Source: Burkholderia sp. FERM BP-3421
Lineage (GTDB): Bacteria; Pseudomonadota; Gammaproteobacteria; Burkholderiales; Burkholderiaceae
Assembly (NCBI RefSeq): GCF_028657905.1
Contig: NZ_CP117781.1
Coordinates: 1,488,001-1,552,000, forward strand
Direction of reading: 5' to 3'
DNA: 64,000 nt
Position 1 is the first letter of the stretch; every line of letters begins with the position of its first letter. Below the pieces are notes generated by a model. The model saw only the letters and a program-made list of their open reading frames with translations, ran no database searches and was not told where the DNA came from. Of this stretch, positions 25,985-34,461 are shown in pieces. Both the position numbers and the translations under genes were made by a program.

Positions 25985-26742
25985 TGCGGGATCTCCTGGT
26001 GCGTGAAGCGAGGCGTGAGCATGCCGCGCCGCACGTTGGCGCGCAGTGCCGGCATCAGCTGGGATTCCGGAAGCGGCTGAAGGTCGAGCGCGGCCGTCCG
26101 GGGCGTGCCCGGGGTCTGCTGCAATGCCTCGCGCACGGTGCTCAGGTCGATGTAGGCGGGCGTGCCCGGCGTGCCGGGGGCAGGAGAGCCGACTTCGATG
26201 AAATCGGCGACGCCTTGCAGGCTGCGCATGAAACGCAGCGGAACTGCGGGTGTCCTGTCGGCGTAGCGGGACACGACCAGCATGATGTCGCGCGCCAGTT
26301 TGCTCGCGCCGGCGGACACCATCTGCCAGTGGTTGCGCATCTGCGCGACGGTGATCAGACCGACCGGCTGGCCGTCCAGCATCACGACGAAGCGCCATTC
26401 GCCGCTGGCGTGCGCGCTGGCCGCGAGGCTGCCGCCGCTCAGGAGCGTCCGGGGATCGAGCAGATTGACCTGGAACCCGTAGCCGATCGAAGCGCGCTGT
26501 AGATCCGTGTCGTTGCTCACCGCCATGATGCGTGGCGCACTGCTTGCCTGGGGATGCGAGGCGAGGCGCCGGGCGAGGGTGATCAACCCTTGCTTCGCGG
26601 CCGCGCGGGGCGCGGCTTCTTCGTTCGATGCGGTGCTGTCGGAGACGGGTTGCGCAGCGGCCGCGACATGCTGGCCGAAGAAGGCGGCACTCGTCAGGAC
26701 AAGGGCGTGCAGCAAGGCATGGCATGCTCGGCGTGTTCGCAT
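25981..26742 (-). CDS. Secreted protein of unknown function coupled to the cysteine peptidase
   Basis: A 253-residue protein with a signal peptide (Arg at 2, 4 and 5, hydrophobic to about 24, then AAAAQ). No domain is recognised. The middle part has strand-like segments (WRFVVMLDGQPVGLITV), followed by a Pro-Gly-Thr rich linker near residues 185-215. It overlaps the peptidase start by four bases (ATGA) and so probably works with it, for example as substrate, inhibitor, chaperone or partner effector. That relation is inferred only from gene coupling. Confidence 0.75.
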   Translation of the reverse strand: MRTRRACHALLHALVLTSAAFFGQHVAAAAQPVSDSTASNEEAAPRAAAKQGLITLARRLASHPQASSAPRIMAVSNDTDLQRASIGYGFQVNLLDPRTLLSGGSLAASAHASGEWRFVVMLDGQPVGLITVAQMRNHWQMVSAGASKLARDIMLVVSRYADRTPAVPLRFMRSLQGVADFIEVGSPAPGTPGTPAYIDLSTVREALQQTPGTPRTAALDLQPLPESQLMPALRANVRRGMLTPRFTHQEIPQ

Positions 26743-27187
26743 GACAGATCCTCGAGGGTGGGGAGGCGACGCGCGGCTTCGGCGCGTCGATCGGGCAAGA
26801 TCGGCGTGCTGCGCGTCATGCGGGCGACGGCGTGTGGCATGACGGATGACGTTGGTTATATGGGGTTTTGGGAGGAACTAAAACTATTAAAAATAGGAGG
26901 GCTGAGCATCGCGGCAAGCGGCCGCCATGCCGTGCGGCGCCGGTTGAATCAGCATGGCGGAGGTCGTCGTCCGACGGGACAAGCGGCGCGGTGCTCGGGT
27001 GAGCCTGCATCGCTGCGCGGGTGCGCTTTCCTCGGACGGTGTCGTATCCACGATCTGCCGGGCTGCGGAAGAAAACGCAACGGGCGGACGGCTTCATTCC
27101 TCGCGCGTTCTCGGGCAGTCCCGACCCCATATCTCGATGCGACCCGCCGCGCGCGGGTATCCTGAGTGAAATTATAAAAAATATAAA

Positions 27188-27201
27188 TTTATGCGCATAA
27201 A
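27188..27201. promoter_or_regulatory. Perfect 14-bp palindrome in an AT-rich island
   Basis: TTTATGCGCATAAA is a perfect dyad inside an AT-rich stretch about 190 bases before the amidase start. It has the size and symmetry of an operator for a dimeric regulator; which one is unknown. Confidence 0.4.
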
Positions 27202-27309
27202 CGGTGCGCGCCGCACGGCGGCCGATCCATCGGCATTCGAAATAGATCGCCGCGCGAAATATCATCAATCGAGAACGATCATTTCGCCGCGCGGCGCGGA
27301 CCGCGTCCC

Positions 27310-27315
27310 TATAAT
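27310..27315 (+). promoter_or_regulatory. Candidate -10 box for the amidase gene
   Basis: A consensus TATAAT lies 75 bases before the amidase ATG. No convincing -35 hexamer is seen at 17 bases upstream, so an activator may be needed. Confidence 0.4.
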
Positions 27316-27389
27316 CGACCGGCAAGCCTCGCCCGCGACCGCGCGATGCCGCGCGACGCCGCTTCCTCGAATTCCTACCGGAGACCCGC

Positions 27390-28877
27390 ATGTCCGTCGG
27401 CCCTTCTGTTGCCCCGCCCGTCTTGTCGTCCGTTCCCGTCGACCCGCTCGTCGCGCTGCCCGCCCATGCGCTGTCGGAGGCGATCCGCCGCAAGACGGTG
27501 TCGTGCGTCGAGACGATGCGCGCCTATCTCGATCACATCGAGCGCGTGAACGGCGCGGTCAATGCGATCGTCGCGCTGCGCGAGCGCGCGACCCTGCTCG
27601 GCGAGGCCGCGCAGGCGGATGCGGCGCTCGCGCGCGGCGAGGCGACCGGCTGGCTGCACGGCGTGCCGCAGGCGCCCAAGGATCTCGTGATGACGCGCGG
27701 CATCGTGACGACGATGGGCTCGCCGATCTTCCGCACGATGGTGCCGTCGGCCGATGGCGTCGGCGCGGCGCGCCTGCGCGCGGCGGGCGCGCTGTTCGTC
27801 GGCAAGACCAATACGCCGGAGTTCGGGCTCGGCTCGCACACCTTCAACGAGGTGTACGGCGCGACCCGCAACCCGTACGACCTGACGAAGAGCGCGGGCG
27901 GCAGCAGCGGCGGCGCGGCCGCCGCGCTCGCGGCGCGCCTGCTGCCGGTCGCCGACGGCAGCGATTTCGGCGGCTCGCTGCGCAACCCGGCCGCGTTCTG
28001 CAATATCTACGGGTTCCGGCCGTCGCAGGGGCGCGTGCCGCGCTGGCCGGGCCTCGACGTGTTCATGCAGCAGCTCGGCACCGAGGGGCCGATGGGCCGC
28101 ACCGTCACCGACGTGGCGCAACTGCTGGCGATCCAGGCCGGTTACGACCGGCACGATCCGCTGTCGATCGACGAGGATCCGCGCCGTTTCACGCAGTCGC
28201 TCGACGCCGACCTGCGCGGCAAGCGGATCGCGTGGGTCGGGGACTGGAATGGCTACCTCGCGACGGAGCCGGGTGTGCTCGCGCTGTGCGAATCGAGTTT
28301 CGACGCGCTGCGCGCGATCGGCTGCGACGTCGATGCGGCGCTGCCGGCGTTCCAGCCGGAACGGATCTGGCGCACCTGGCTCGCGCATCGGCATCTGCTG
28401 TCGGGCGGCAGCCTGCTCATGCACTATCGCGAGCCGGCGCGGCGGGCGCTGTTGAAGCCCGAGGCGGTGTACGAGGTGGAGGGCATGTTCGCGCTGAGCG
28501 CGTCCGATGTGTATCAGGCCAGCGTGGAGCGCACCGCGTGGTATCAGGCGGTGAACGCCTTCTTCGAGCGCTACGACTATATTGCCGCGCCGGCCGTGCA
28601 GGTGTTTCCGTTCGATGTGTCGGCGCGCTGGCCGCAGGTCATCGCCGGCCGCGAGATGGACACCTATCACCGCTGGATGGAAACCGTCGTGCCGTGGACG
28701 CTCGCGGGCTGCCCGGTGATGTGCGTGCCGGTGGGCTTCAACGCGGCGGGCCTGCCGATGGGGATGCAGCTGATCGGCCGGCCGCGCGACGATTTCGGCG
28801 TGCTGCAGCTCGCGCGTGCGTACGAGCAGGCGAACGATTGGGTGGGGGCGAAGCCGCCCGCGTGGCTCGGCGTGTAG
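27390..28877 (+). CDS. Amidase (amidase-signature family)
   Basis: A 495-residue amidohydrolase with the Ser-cisSer-Lys triad: Lys97 in QAPKDL, cis-Ser172 in the GGSSGG stretch and nucleophile Ser196 in SDFGGSLRNPA. The spacing of the two serines (24 residues) is that of the family. The substrate is unknown; relatives act on aryl- or fatty-acid amides and glutamyl-tRNA. It lacks partner gat genes, so a catabolic or detoxifying role is more likely. It stands alone and its GC-rich body follows an AT-rich promoter region. Confidence 0.92.
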   Translation: MSVGPSVAPPVLSSVPVDPLVALPAHALSEAIRRKTVSCVETMRAYLDHIERVNGAVNAIVALRERATLLGEAAQADAALARGEATGWLHGVPQAPKDLVMTRGIVTTMGSPIFRTMVPSADGVGAARLRAAGALFVGKTNTPEFGLGSHTFNEVYGATRNPYDLTKSAGGSSGGAAAALAARLLPVADGSDFGGSLRNPAAFCNIYGFRPSQGRVPRWPGLDVFMQQLGTEGPMGRTVTDVAQLLAIQAGYDRHDPLSIDEDPRRFTQSLDADLRGKRIAWVGDWNGYLATEPGVLALCESSFDALRAIGCDVDAALPAFQPERIWRTWLAHRHLLSGGSLLMHYREPARRALLKPEAVYEVEGMFALSASDVYQASVERTAWYQAVNAFFERYDYIAAPAVQVFPFDVSARWPQVIAGREMDTYHRWMETVVPWTLAGCPVMCVPVGFNAAGLPMGMQLIGRPRDDFGVLQLARAYEQANDWVGAKPPAWLGV

Positions 28878-29262
28878 GCGGCGGGGCGGTCGGCGCTGCG
28901 CGTCCGGCGGTTTGTCCCGGCATGCAGCGCGTCGATCGGGTTGATTCGAACTCCGGATAAAGTGGCGATGGGGTGTCGACAGCCCGGCCGCCGGATAGCG
29001 GCCGGGCGCGTGACGAAGCGCCGCGAAGCGCGCCGCAGCAAGCTTACCGTTTGCCGTCAAAGAAAATACAGAAGCACTGCAAACGATTGGCGTGTCCCGC
29101 CAAGCCCACGCGCAGCGGCCGCCTGACGCCGCCTGGCCGGCATCGGCAAGCGCGCCGCGACCGCCGCGCGCGCTCCCGGCAATTCGTATCGGTATGTATC
29201 CGAGGTTGCCCCGGACCCTGCGCCCCGCCGACAATTTCGGGCACGCGTTCCACAGGGAGAGC
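28878..29262. other. Intergenic region with a strong hairpin
   Basis: About 385 bases with no supported gene. A perfect ten-base stem (28982-28991 with 28998-29007, loop CGGATA) could end amidase transcription, although no T run follows. Confidence 0.45.
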
Positions 29263-29889
29263 ATGACCATGACGACCCGCACGCTCGCGATGCGCTGCGT
29301 GTTGGCGGCGCTGGCAGCCGGGGTGTTGACGGGCGGCGCGGCCGGCGCGCAGACGGCCGGCGCGCCGGTTGCCGGCGCAAGGCTGGCGGCGCCCGATGCG
29401 CAGGCGGCGCTGCGCGCGTATCTCGATGCCAACCACCTGCTGTTCGAAGGCCAGGCCGACCTCGCGCGCGCGCTCGGTTTGACGGGGGCAGCCGCGCAGG
29501 CGCAACAGGCCGCCGGGTCGCTCGACGGCTGGCCGCCGGCGCCCGACGCGCTGGCCCGGGCGGGCGGCGCGCAGCAGTCGGTCGCGCTGGCGTTGTCGCA
29601 GGCATTCGCGAGCGACGGCGCGAGCCCGGCGCCCGCCGATGCGGCGGCATTCGGCGAGGGCTTGATGCTGTTGGCGCGCGGCGTCGACGGTCTCGCGCCG
29701 CTCCAGGCGGAACTCGACGCGGCCGCATCGAACGAGCGGAATGCGCGGGCGCTGACGGTCGCCGCGCGCAATGCGCCCGATCAGTGCGACACCGGCGTGG
29801 CGACCTTGCGCGAGGCGATCCGCTTTGCGACGCGCCACGGGATCGCGGTGCCGGCGAGCGCGGCGGCGACGCTCGCGAGGACGCCGTGA
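29263..29889 (+). CDS. Secreted protein of unknown function, alanine-rich
   Basis: A 208-residue protein beginning with a signal peptide (Arg at 6 and 11, hydrophobic core to about 25, cut after Ala-Gly-Ala). The mature part is about one third alanine and predicted largely helical, with a single conserved-looking Cys in PDQCDTGVATLREA. I do not recognise a family. The start is chosen from GGGAGA directly upstream of ATG 29263; a second ATG two codons later is possible. Only 74 bases separate it from the acetyltransferase gene. Confidence 0.7.
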   Translation: MTMTTRTLAMRCVLAALAAGVLTGGAAGAQTAGAPVAGARLAAPDAQAALRAYLDANHLLFEGQADLARALGLTGAAAQAQQAAGSLDGWPPAPDALARAGGAQQSVALALSQAFASDGASPAPADAAAFGEGLMLLARGVDGLAPLQAELDAAASNERNARALTVAARNAPDQCDTGVATLREAIRFATRHGIAVPASAAATLARTP

Positions 29890-29963
29890 GTCGTGAGCCG
29901 TGAGCGATCGCGCGCGGGGTGCTAAGGTATCGGCTCGCGATTCCCCCTGACTGAGGCGCACGC

Positions 29964-30827
29964 ATGCGCGACGCATTCGATCTCCCCGCTTATTTCGACC
30001 GTATCGGCTACGATGGCCCCGCCGAGCCGACGCTCGCGGTGCTGCGCCGCCTGCACCTGCTGCATCCGCAGGCGATTCCATTCGAGAACCTGTCGCCGTA
30101 CACCGGCGCGCGCGTCGAGCTGGGGCTCGATGCGGTCGCGCGCAAGCTCGTCGCCGCGCGACGCGGCGGTTATTGTTTCGAGCACAACAAGTTGTTCCAC
30201 GCGGCGCTCGTCGCGCTGGGCTTTCACGTGACGCCGCTGATCGCGCGCGTGATGTGGCAGCAGGCGTCCGACGCGCCGGCGGCGCAATCGCACATGCTGC
30301 TGCGCGTCGATCTCGACGGCGAGGTGTGGTTCGCCGATGTCGGCTTTGGCTCGGTCACGCAGACGCAGCCGCTGCGCCATCGGCCCGACGAGGCGCAGGA
30401 CACCCTGCACGGCGCATTCCGCCTGACCGAATCCGGCGCGCCGGGCGAGTGGCGCAGCGAGTTCCTGACCGCGTCGGGGTGGTCGCCGATCTATCGATTC
30501 GTGCTGCGGCCGGTCGAATGGATCGACTACGAGGTCGGGAACTGGTACACGTCGACCCATCCCGAATCGTTCTTCCTGCGCGAGCTGATCGTGTGCCGGG
30601 TGCTGCCGGAAGGCAGCGCGAACCTGTTCAACGACCTGCTGACGGTGCGCGGCCCCGACGGCGTCGCGCGGGCGGCGCGGCTGCCCGATGCACAGGCCTG
30701 GGCCGCGTGCGTGCGCGAGCGCTTCGGTCTGACGCTGGACGGCTTCGACGTCGACGCGCTGTTTGCCCGCGCGCGGGCGCGCGGCGACGCGCTGGCCGCG
30801 GCGGGCGGAGACGGCGCGCGCGCCTGA
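29964..30827 (+). CDS. nat: Arylamine N-acetyltransferase
   Basis: A 287-residue cytoplasmic enzyme transferring acetyl groups from acetyl-CoA to arylamines and hydrazines. The triad is complete: Cys71 in RRGGYCFEHN, His110 in QSHMLLRVDL and Asp125 in WFADVGFG. The N-terminal PFENL motif near residue 40 is also typical. It has normal family length. It is convergent with the tautomerase gene, 12 bases away, and may help detoxify aromatic amines. Confidence 0.93.
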   Translation: MRDAFDLPAYFDRIGYDGPAEPTLAVLRRLHLLHPQAIPFENLSPYTGARVELGLDAVARKLVAARRGGYCFEHNKLFHAALVALGFHVTPLIARVMWQQASDAPAAQSHMLLRVDLDGEVWFADVGFGSVTQTQPLRHRPDEAQDTLHGAFRLTESGAPGEWRSEFLTASGWSPIYRFVLRPVEWIDYEVGNWYTSTHPESFFLRELIVCRVLPEGSANLFNDLLTVRGPDGVARAARLPDAQAWAACVRERFGLTLDGFDVDALFARARARGDALAAAGGDGARA

Positions 30828-30839
30828 CGCCGCGAAGCG

Positions 30840-31070
30840 TCAGGCCTGCTTCGGCGCGTCGGCGTCGCCGGGCGGTTCGGGCGCCCGCGCGTCGCACCAC
30901 AGGCGGCCGCCCGTCGCCCAATGCTCGCGTTTCACTTCGCTGAGCACGATGTCGACCGCGCCGGGTTCGCAATCGAGCGTCTCGCAGGTGATGCGCGTGA
31001 TCGCCTCGACGAAGCGGCGTTTCTGGTCGAGCGAGCGGCCTTCGAACAATTCGATGCGGAACGTCGGCAT
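30840..31070 (-). CDS. 4-oxalocrotonate tautomerase-family protein
   Basis: A 76-residue protein with the catalytic Pro directly after the initiator Met (MPTFRIELFEGRS), which becomes the N-terminal base after Met removal. Arg-rich DQKRRFVEAIT and VDIVLSEV segments match the family. The C-terminal tail of about 15 residues rich in Ala, Pro and Asp is longer than in the classic enzyme. It probably catalyses keto-enol tautomerisation of a small acid. It is the last gene of a three-gene leftward operon. Confidence 0.88.
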   Translation of the reverse strand: MPTFRIELFEGRSLDQKRRFVEAITRITCETLDCEPGAVDIVLSEVKREHWATGGRLWCDARAPEPPGDADAPKQA

Positions 31071-31098
31071 GGCGGGATTCCTGTCGGGTCGGTGAGGA

Positions 31099-31872
31099 TC
31101 AGTAGCGGTACGAAGGATCGAGCCGGTCGAGCTTGCGCAGCAGCGCCGGCCATTCGAGTTCGCCATCGGGGGTGGCGTCGGCGCGCAGCCGCGCGGCCGC
31201 GCGGCGCGCGACCTCGGGGTCGGGCAGCACGAGCGGCCCGCCGCCCGCCTGGGCGAGCAGCTGGATTTCACAGGCCTTGATGAGCGTGGCCATCAGCACG
31301 TAGGCCTCGCCTATCGTGCGGCCCACGGTCAGCGTGCCGTGATTGCGCAGCAGCAATGCGGGCCGGCCGCCGAGCCGCTCGACCAGCCGCGCGCCCTCGG
31401 CCGGCGTGAACGCGAGCCCTTCGTACGCATGACATGCGAGCACCCCATGAAAGCGCAGCGCGTGCTGCGACGCGGGCAACAGGCCGTCGCGCTGGATCGA
31501 CACGGCGATGCCGGCGCTGTTGTGCAGGTGCATGACGCAGGCCGCATCGGCGCGCGCCGCGTGAACGGCCGCGTGCAGCGCGAAGCCCGTCACGTTGACC
31601 GGATGCGCGCTCGCGCCGATCGTGTTGCCCGCGAGGTCGATCTTCACGAGATTCGATGCGCACACCTCGTCGAAGCCGAGGCCGAACGGGTTGATCAGGA
31701 ATCGGCCGGGTTCGTCCGGCACGCTCGCGGAAATGTGCGTGTAGATCAGGTCGTCCCAGCCGTTGAGCGCCGCCAGCCGATATGCGGCCGCGAGCGCGAT
31801 GCGCGTGCGCTGTTCCGCGTCGGTCGGCGGGCCGGCGTCCGGCAGGGAGTCAGCGCGGTGTGCGAAGGACAT
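31099..31872 (-). CDS. Class II aldolase/adducin-family protein
   Basis: A 257-residue protein of the fuculose-phosphate-aldolase fold. The zinc-binding histidines are seen in VMHLHNSAG near residue 115 and LLRNHGTLTVG near 175; an acidic catalytic residue lies in the YEGLAF segment. Members are aldolases, epimerases or decarboxylases of small sugars and hydroxy acids. Its start overlaps the end of the urea-transporter gene by 23 bases, an unusually long overlap, and it is followed 28 bases later by the tautomerase gene. Confidence 0.9.
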   Translation of the reverse strand: MSFAHRADSLPDAGPPTDAEQRTRIALAAAYRLAALNGWDDLIYTHISASVPDEPGRFLINPFGLGFDEVCASNLVKIDLAGNTIGASAHPVNVTGFALHAAVHAARADAACVMHLHNSAGIAVSIQRDGLLPASQHALRFHGVLACHAYEGLAFTPAEGARLVERLGGRPALLLRNHGTLTVGRTIGEAYVLMATLIKACEIQLLAQAGGGPLVLPDPEVARRAAARLRADATPDGELEWPALLRKLDRLDPSYRY

Positions 31873-32737
31873 TGAGGATACCGTCGGTGGTGCGGCGCGC
31901 GACCAGCGTGAGCCAGGTCGCGAGCACGAAGGGCAGGGTGAGCACGGTGAGGCCGGCGCGCAGTGCGAACCATTGCGCGAGCACGGCCATGGCGACGCCG
32001 ACGGCGGCCGTCGGGACGCCGCGCCCGGCCAGCGCGAGCGCGGTCAGCGCGCCATTGAAGCCGAGCAGTCCGGCCCGCAGCGCGACGGCGTCCGTGTCCG
32101 GCGCGCCCAGCGCGACCAGCGCGAGCGAGCCAGCGAGCGCACCGCCGAACGCGAAGGTGGCGGCGCGCCGCGACGCGGCCGCGAGCCCCAGCAGCATCCA
32201 TAGTCCGGCCGGGATGCCTTGCGCGAACGCGGCCTGCGCGACGCCGGCGCAACCGCCGCCGAGCGCGTCGCCGAGGGTCCAGCCCGGTGCGCCGCCCGCG
32301 TGCGGTGCGGCCGCGTGAAACGGCAGCCAGCACGCGGTCACGGCGAGGCAGGGGCTCGAATACGCACACAGCCCGCGCGTGCGCAGCCAGCCGCCGATCG
32401 GGCCGCAGGCCCAGCCCGCGAGACTCGCGGCGAGCAGCGCGAGCCCGAACCCGGTGGACGCATCCGCGCTGAAACCGACGGCCGCGAGCGCGGCGAGCGC
32501 GCCGTTGAAACCGTGCAGACCTTGTCGCCCCTCCGCGCGGTCGTGGCCGGCGAGATGCGCGACGACATTGGCGGCGGTCGCGCCGAGCAGCGCCGCGCAG
32601 GCGGCGGGCAGGCCCGTGCAGGCGAGCGCCGCGAGCACGCACGCGCCGGTCGCCGCGTTGGCCTGCAACACGATCTGCCCGAGGCTGCGCAGCAGGATGC
32701 GCAATTCGGTCGGAAGCGGGACAGTGGCGGCGAGCAT
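31850..32737 (-). CDS. Urea transporter (UT family)
   Basis: A 295-residue membrane protein with about ten hydrophobic segments in two internally related halves. The family repeat is visible twice as GLHGFNGALAALA and GLLGFNGALTALA, with a leading LGQIVLQANAATG segment. It forms a channel for urea or a similar small amide. There is no urease gene nearby, so the substrate may come from outside and be used elsewhere. It is the first gene of the operon with the aldolase and tautomerase genes. Confidence 0.88.
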   Translation of the reverse strand: MLAATVPLPTELRILLRSLGQIVLQANAATGACVLAALACTGLPAACAALLGATAANVVAHLAGHDRAEGRQGLHGFNGALAALAAVGFSADASTGFGLALLAASLAGWACGPIGGWLRTRGLCAYSSPCLAVTACWLPFHAAAPHAGGAPGWTLGDALGGGCAGVAQAAFAQGIPAGLWMLLGLAAASRRAATFAFGGALAGSLALVALGAPDTDAVALRAGLLGFNGALTALALAGRGVPTAAVGVAMAVLAQWFALRAGLTVLTLPFVLATWLTLVARRTTDGILNVLRTPR

Positions 32738-32874
32738 GGCGGGCTGACGGCGGCGGCGGCGTGAGGAAGATCAGCCGCGAGCATAGTTCGGCGCGACGGC
32801 GGGCGGGATGCGCAGGCGTGATACCCGCTATTTGCGCTACGATGACGCGGCGCAATTACCTGGGAGGTCGTGCA

Positions 32875-33426
32875 ATGACGGACGTGCGATGGGCGTCGCT
32901 GGAAGGTGGCGGAATCGAGCAACTGGCGTTGGAATGTGATGCGAAGGGCAGCGTTGCCGAGAGCGTGGTGATCGGGCGGCGCGAGGGGCGCGGCTTCGGG
33001 CTCGCGTACCGCGTTGTCTGCGATGCGCAGTGGCGCGCGCGTCACGTCGTCGTGCGCGTGATGGGCGGCGGCGTGCTCGAGTTGCACGGCGACGGCGCGG
33101 GGCATTGGCGCGACGCGGCCGGCGCACCGGTGCCGGCGCTCGCGGGCTGCATCGACGTCGACATCGCGGCCACGCCGTATACCAACACGCTGCCGATCCG
33201 CCGGCTCGGTCTCGCGCGCGGCGAGCGCCGGGAACTCGACGTGGCGTTCATTCCGACGCCGGACCTGAAGCCCGTGCGCGCGCGGCAGGCCTACGTCTGC
33301 CTGGAGCCGGACCGGCTGTATCGCTATGAAGGCGCGTCCGGGCGCTTCGTCGCGGATCTGCCGGTCGACGCGGCCGGCCTGGTGATCGACTACGACACCT
33401 TGTTCAAGCGCGTGTCCGCGAGCTGA
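32875..33426 (+). CDS. Putative glycolipid-binding domain protein (PF06475-like)
   Basis: A 183-residue cytoplasmic protein made of regular strands, with the family features GIEQLAL at the start, the DVDIAATPYTNTLPIRRL segment in the middle and RQAYVCLEPDRLYRYE near the end. I recall this pattern from the 'putative glycolipid-binding' family, whose true function is unknown. A GGGAGG eight bases before ATG 32875 fixes the start. It is divergent from the urea-transporter operon. Confidence 0.8.
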   Translation: MTDVRWASLEGGGIEQLALECDAKGSVAESVVIGRREGRGFGLAYRVVCDAQWRARHVVVRVMGGGVLELHGDGAGHWRDAAGAPVPALAGCIDVDIAATPYTNTLPIRRLGLARGERRELDVAFIPTPDLKPVRARQAYVCLEPDRLYRYEGASGRFVADLPVDAAGLVIDYDTLFKRVSAS

Positions 33427-33567
33427 GGCGCGTGTGTCCGCTGCGTCACGGGGCGAACGGCCGGAAACGGGCGGCGCGTCCTGTGAGTGCGGACGTGGAG
33501 AAGAGAGGGGCCGGCGCCGGCGCCCGGTTGCCTGCGGTTCGCGAGCGGCCCGGCCGAGCAGCGCCGT

Positions 33568-34455
33568 TCAGGCGCTGGCCTGAGCCCCAGGAGCGGGCCC
33601 CGTCGCCGCCGGTGCTTCGTGTTCGGCGGCGAACCGGTCGATGCGCGCGGCGATCAGCGCGGCGTCGCGCAGCACGATCCAGTGCGCGCCGTCGAGCAGC
33701 TCGCGGCGGTGCGGGCCGAGCCAGCGTTCGAGGTTGGCCGACATCGCGGGCGTCACGTAGCGATCGAAGCGCGGCGCGAGGATCTGCACGGGCGCCCGCG
33801 CATAACGTTCGCGCGGCCGGCGCGCGCGCGGGATGAAGTTCTCGCGATACAGCGCGAGGCCGTTCAGCGCGTTGCGCAATTGCTGCGGGTCGGGCTCCGC
33901 GCGCAGCCGCTCGGTGCGGCGCAGCCACCACGGCCACAGCGCGGCGCCGGCGAGCCGCCACACGAGTTCCGGCACGAGCGGCAGATGGAAGAACGCGATG
34001 TACCACGACTTCAGCGATTGGCGCAGATCGAGGGGCGCGCGGAACACATGGTCGAGGCACGGGCCGGAGATCGAGGTGTAGGACGCGATGCGCTCCTTCA
34101 GCGCGGGCTCGGTGACCGCCTCCCAGCACTGGATCGAACCCCAGTCGTGGCCGACCAGATGGAACGGGCGCGCGCCGCAGGTCGCATCGGCCACCGCGAC
34201 GAGGTCGGCCGCGAGCCGCGCGAGCGCATAGCCGTCGCGGCGCGGCGGCGCGCCGGACGCGCCCGCGCCGCGCACGTCGTAGGCGATCACGCGGTAGCGC
34301 GTGTCGAGCGCGGCGCGGACCTGTTCCCACACCCGCGCGGAATCGGGATAGCCGTGTACCAGGATCACGGGCGGCGCGTCGCGCGGCCCGCTCAGGTAGG
34401 CGGCGAGACGCACGTCGCCGGCGTCCACGGTCAGCGTATCGCGCACGGCGGCCAT
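33568..34455 (-). CDS. Alpha/beta hydrolase with an Asp nucleophile (epoxide-hydrolase-like)
   Basis: A 295-residue hydrolase with VHGYPDSARVW near residue 33 and the nucleophile elbow GHDWGS near 107, where Asp stands in place of Ser. This is the mark of epoxide hydrolases and haloalkane dehalogenases. The late catalytic residues lie near ILAPRFDRY and GAHWIVL. It is the last of four genes in a Baeyer-Villiger operon, six bases after the gene before it. It may open an epoxide or hydrolyse the lactone or ester made by the monooxygenase. Confidence 0.9.
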   Translation of the reverse strand: MAAVRDTLTVDAGDVRLAAYLSGPRDAPPVILVHGYPDSARVWEQVRAALDTRYRVIAYDVRGAGASGAPPRRDGYALARLAADLVAVADATCGARPFHLVGHDWGSIQCWEAVTEPALKERIASYTSISGPCLDHVFRAPLDLRQSLKSWYIAFFHLPLVPELVWRLAGAALWPWWLRRTERLRAEPDPQQLRNALNGLALYRENFIPRARRPRERYARAPVQILAPRFDRYVTPAMSANLERWLGPHRRELLDGAHWIVLRDAALIAARIDRFAAEHEAPAATGPAPGAQASA

Positions 34456-34461
34456 CGCGCG

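Larger units (their letters stand above)
26743..27389. other. Long, partly AT-rich intergenic region between divergent genes
   Basis: About 650 bases with two AT-rich islands (26850-26900 and 27165-27205) that stand out in this GC-rich window. It contains the promoter of the secreted peptidase pair on the left and of the amidase on the right. Short rightward frames exist, but none has a ribosome site and family motif that would support a gene. Promoter-like elements are listed separately. Confidence 0.5.

Noticed and set aside
26836..27165. A small plus-strand frame with a double-glycine-like leader (LLKIGGLS) upstream of the cysteine peptidase pair, which could suggest a processed bacteriocin
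   Set aside because: The frame lacks a ribosome site, the part after the glycines is Arg-rich and not peptide-like, it lies on the opposite strand, and no ABC exporter is nearby.
27375..29771. A minus-strand frame of nearly 800 codons covering the amidase gene
   Set aside because: Low-complexity Arg/Ala/Ser composition, antisense to an amidase with an intact catalytic triad.
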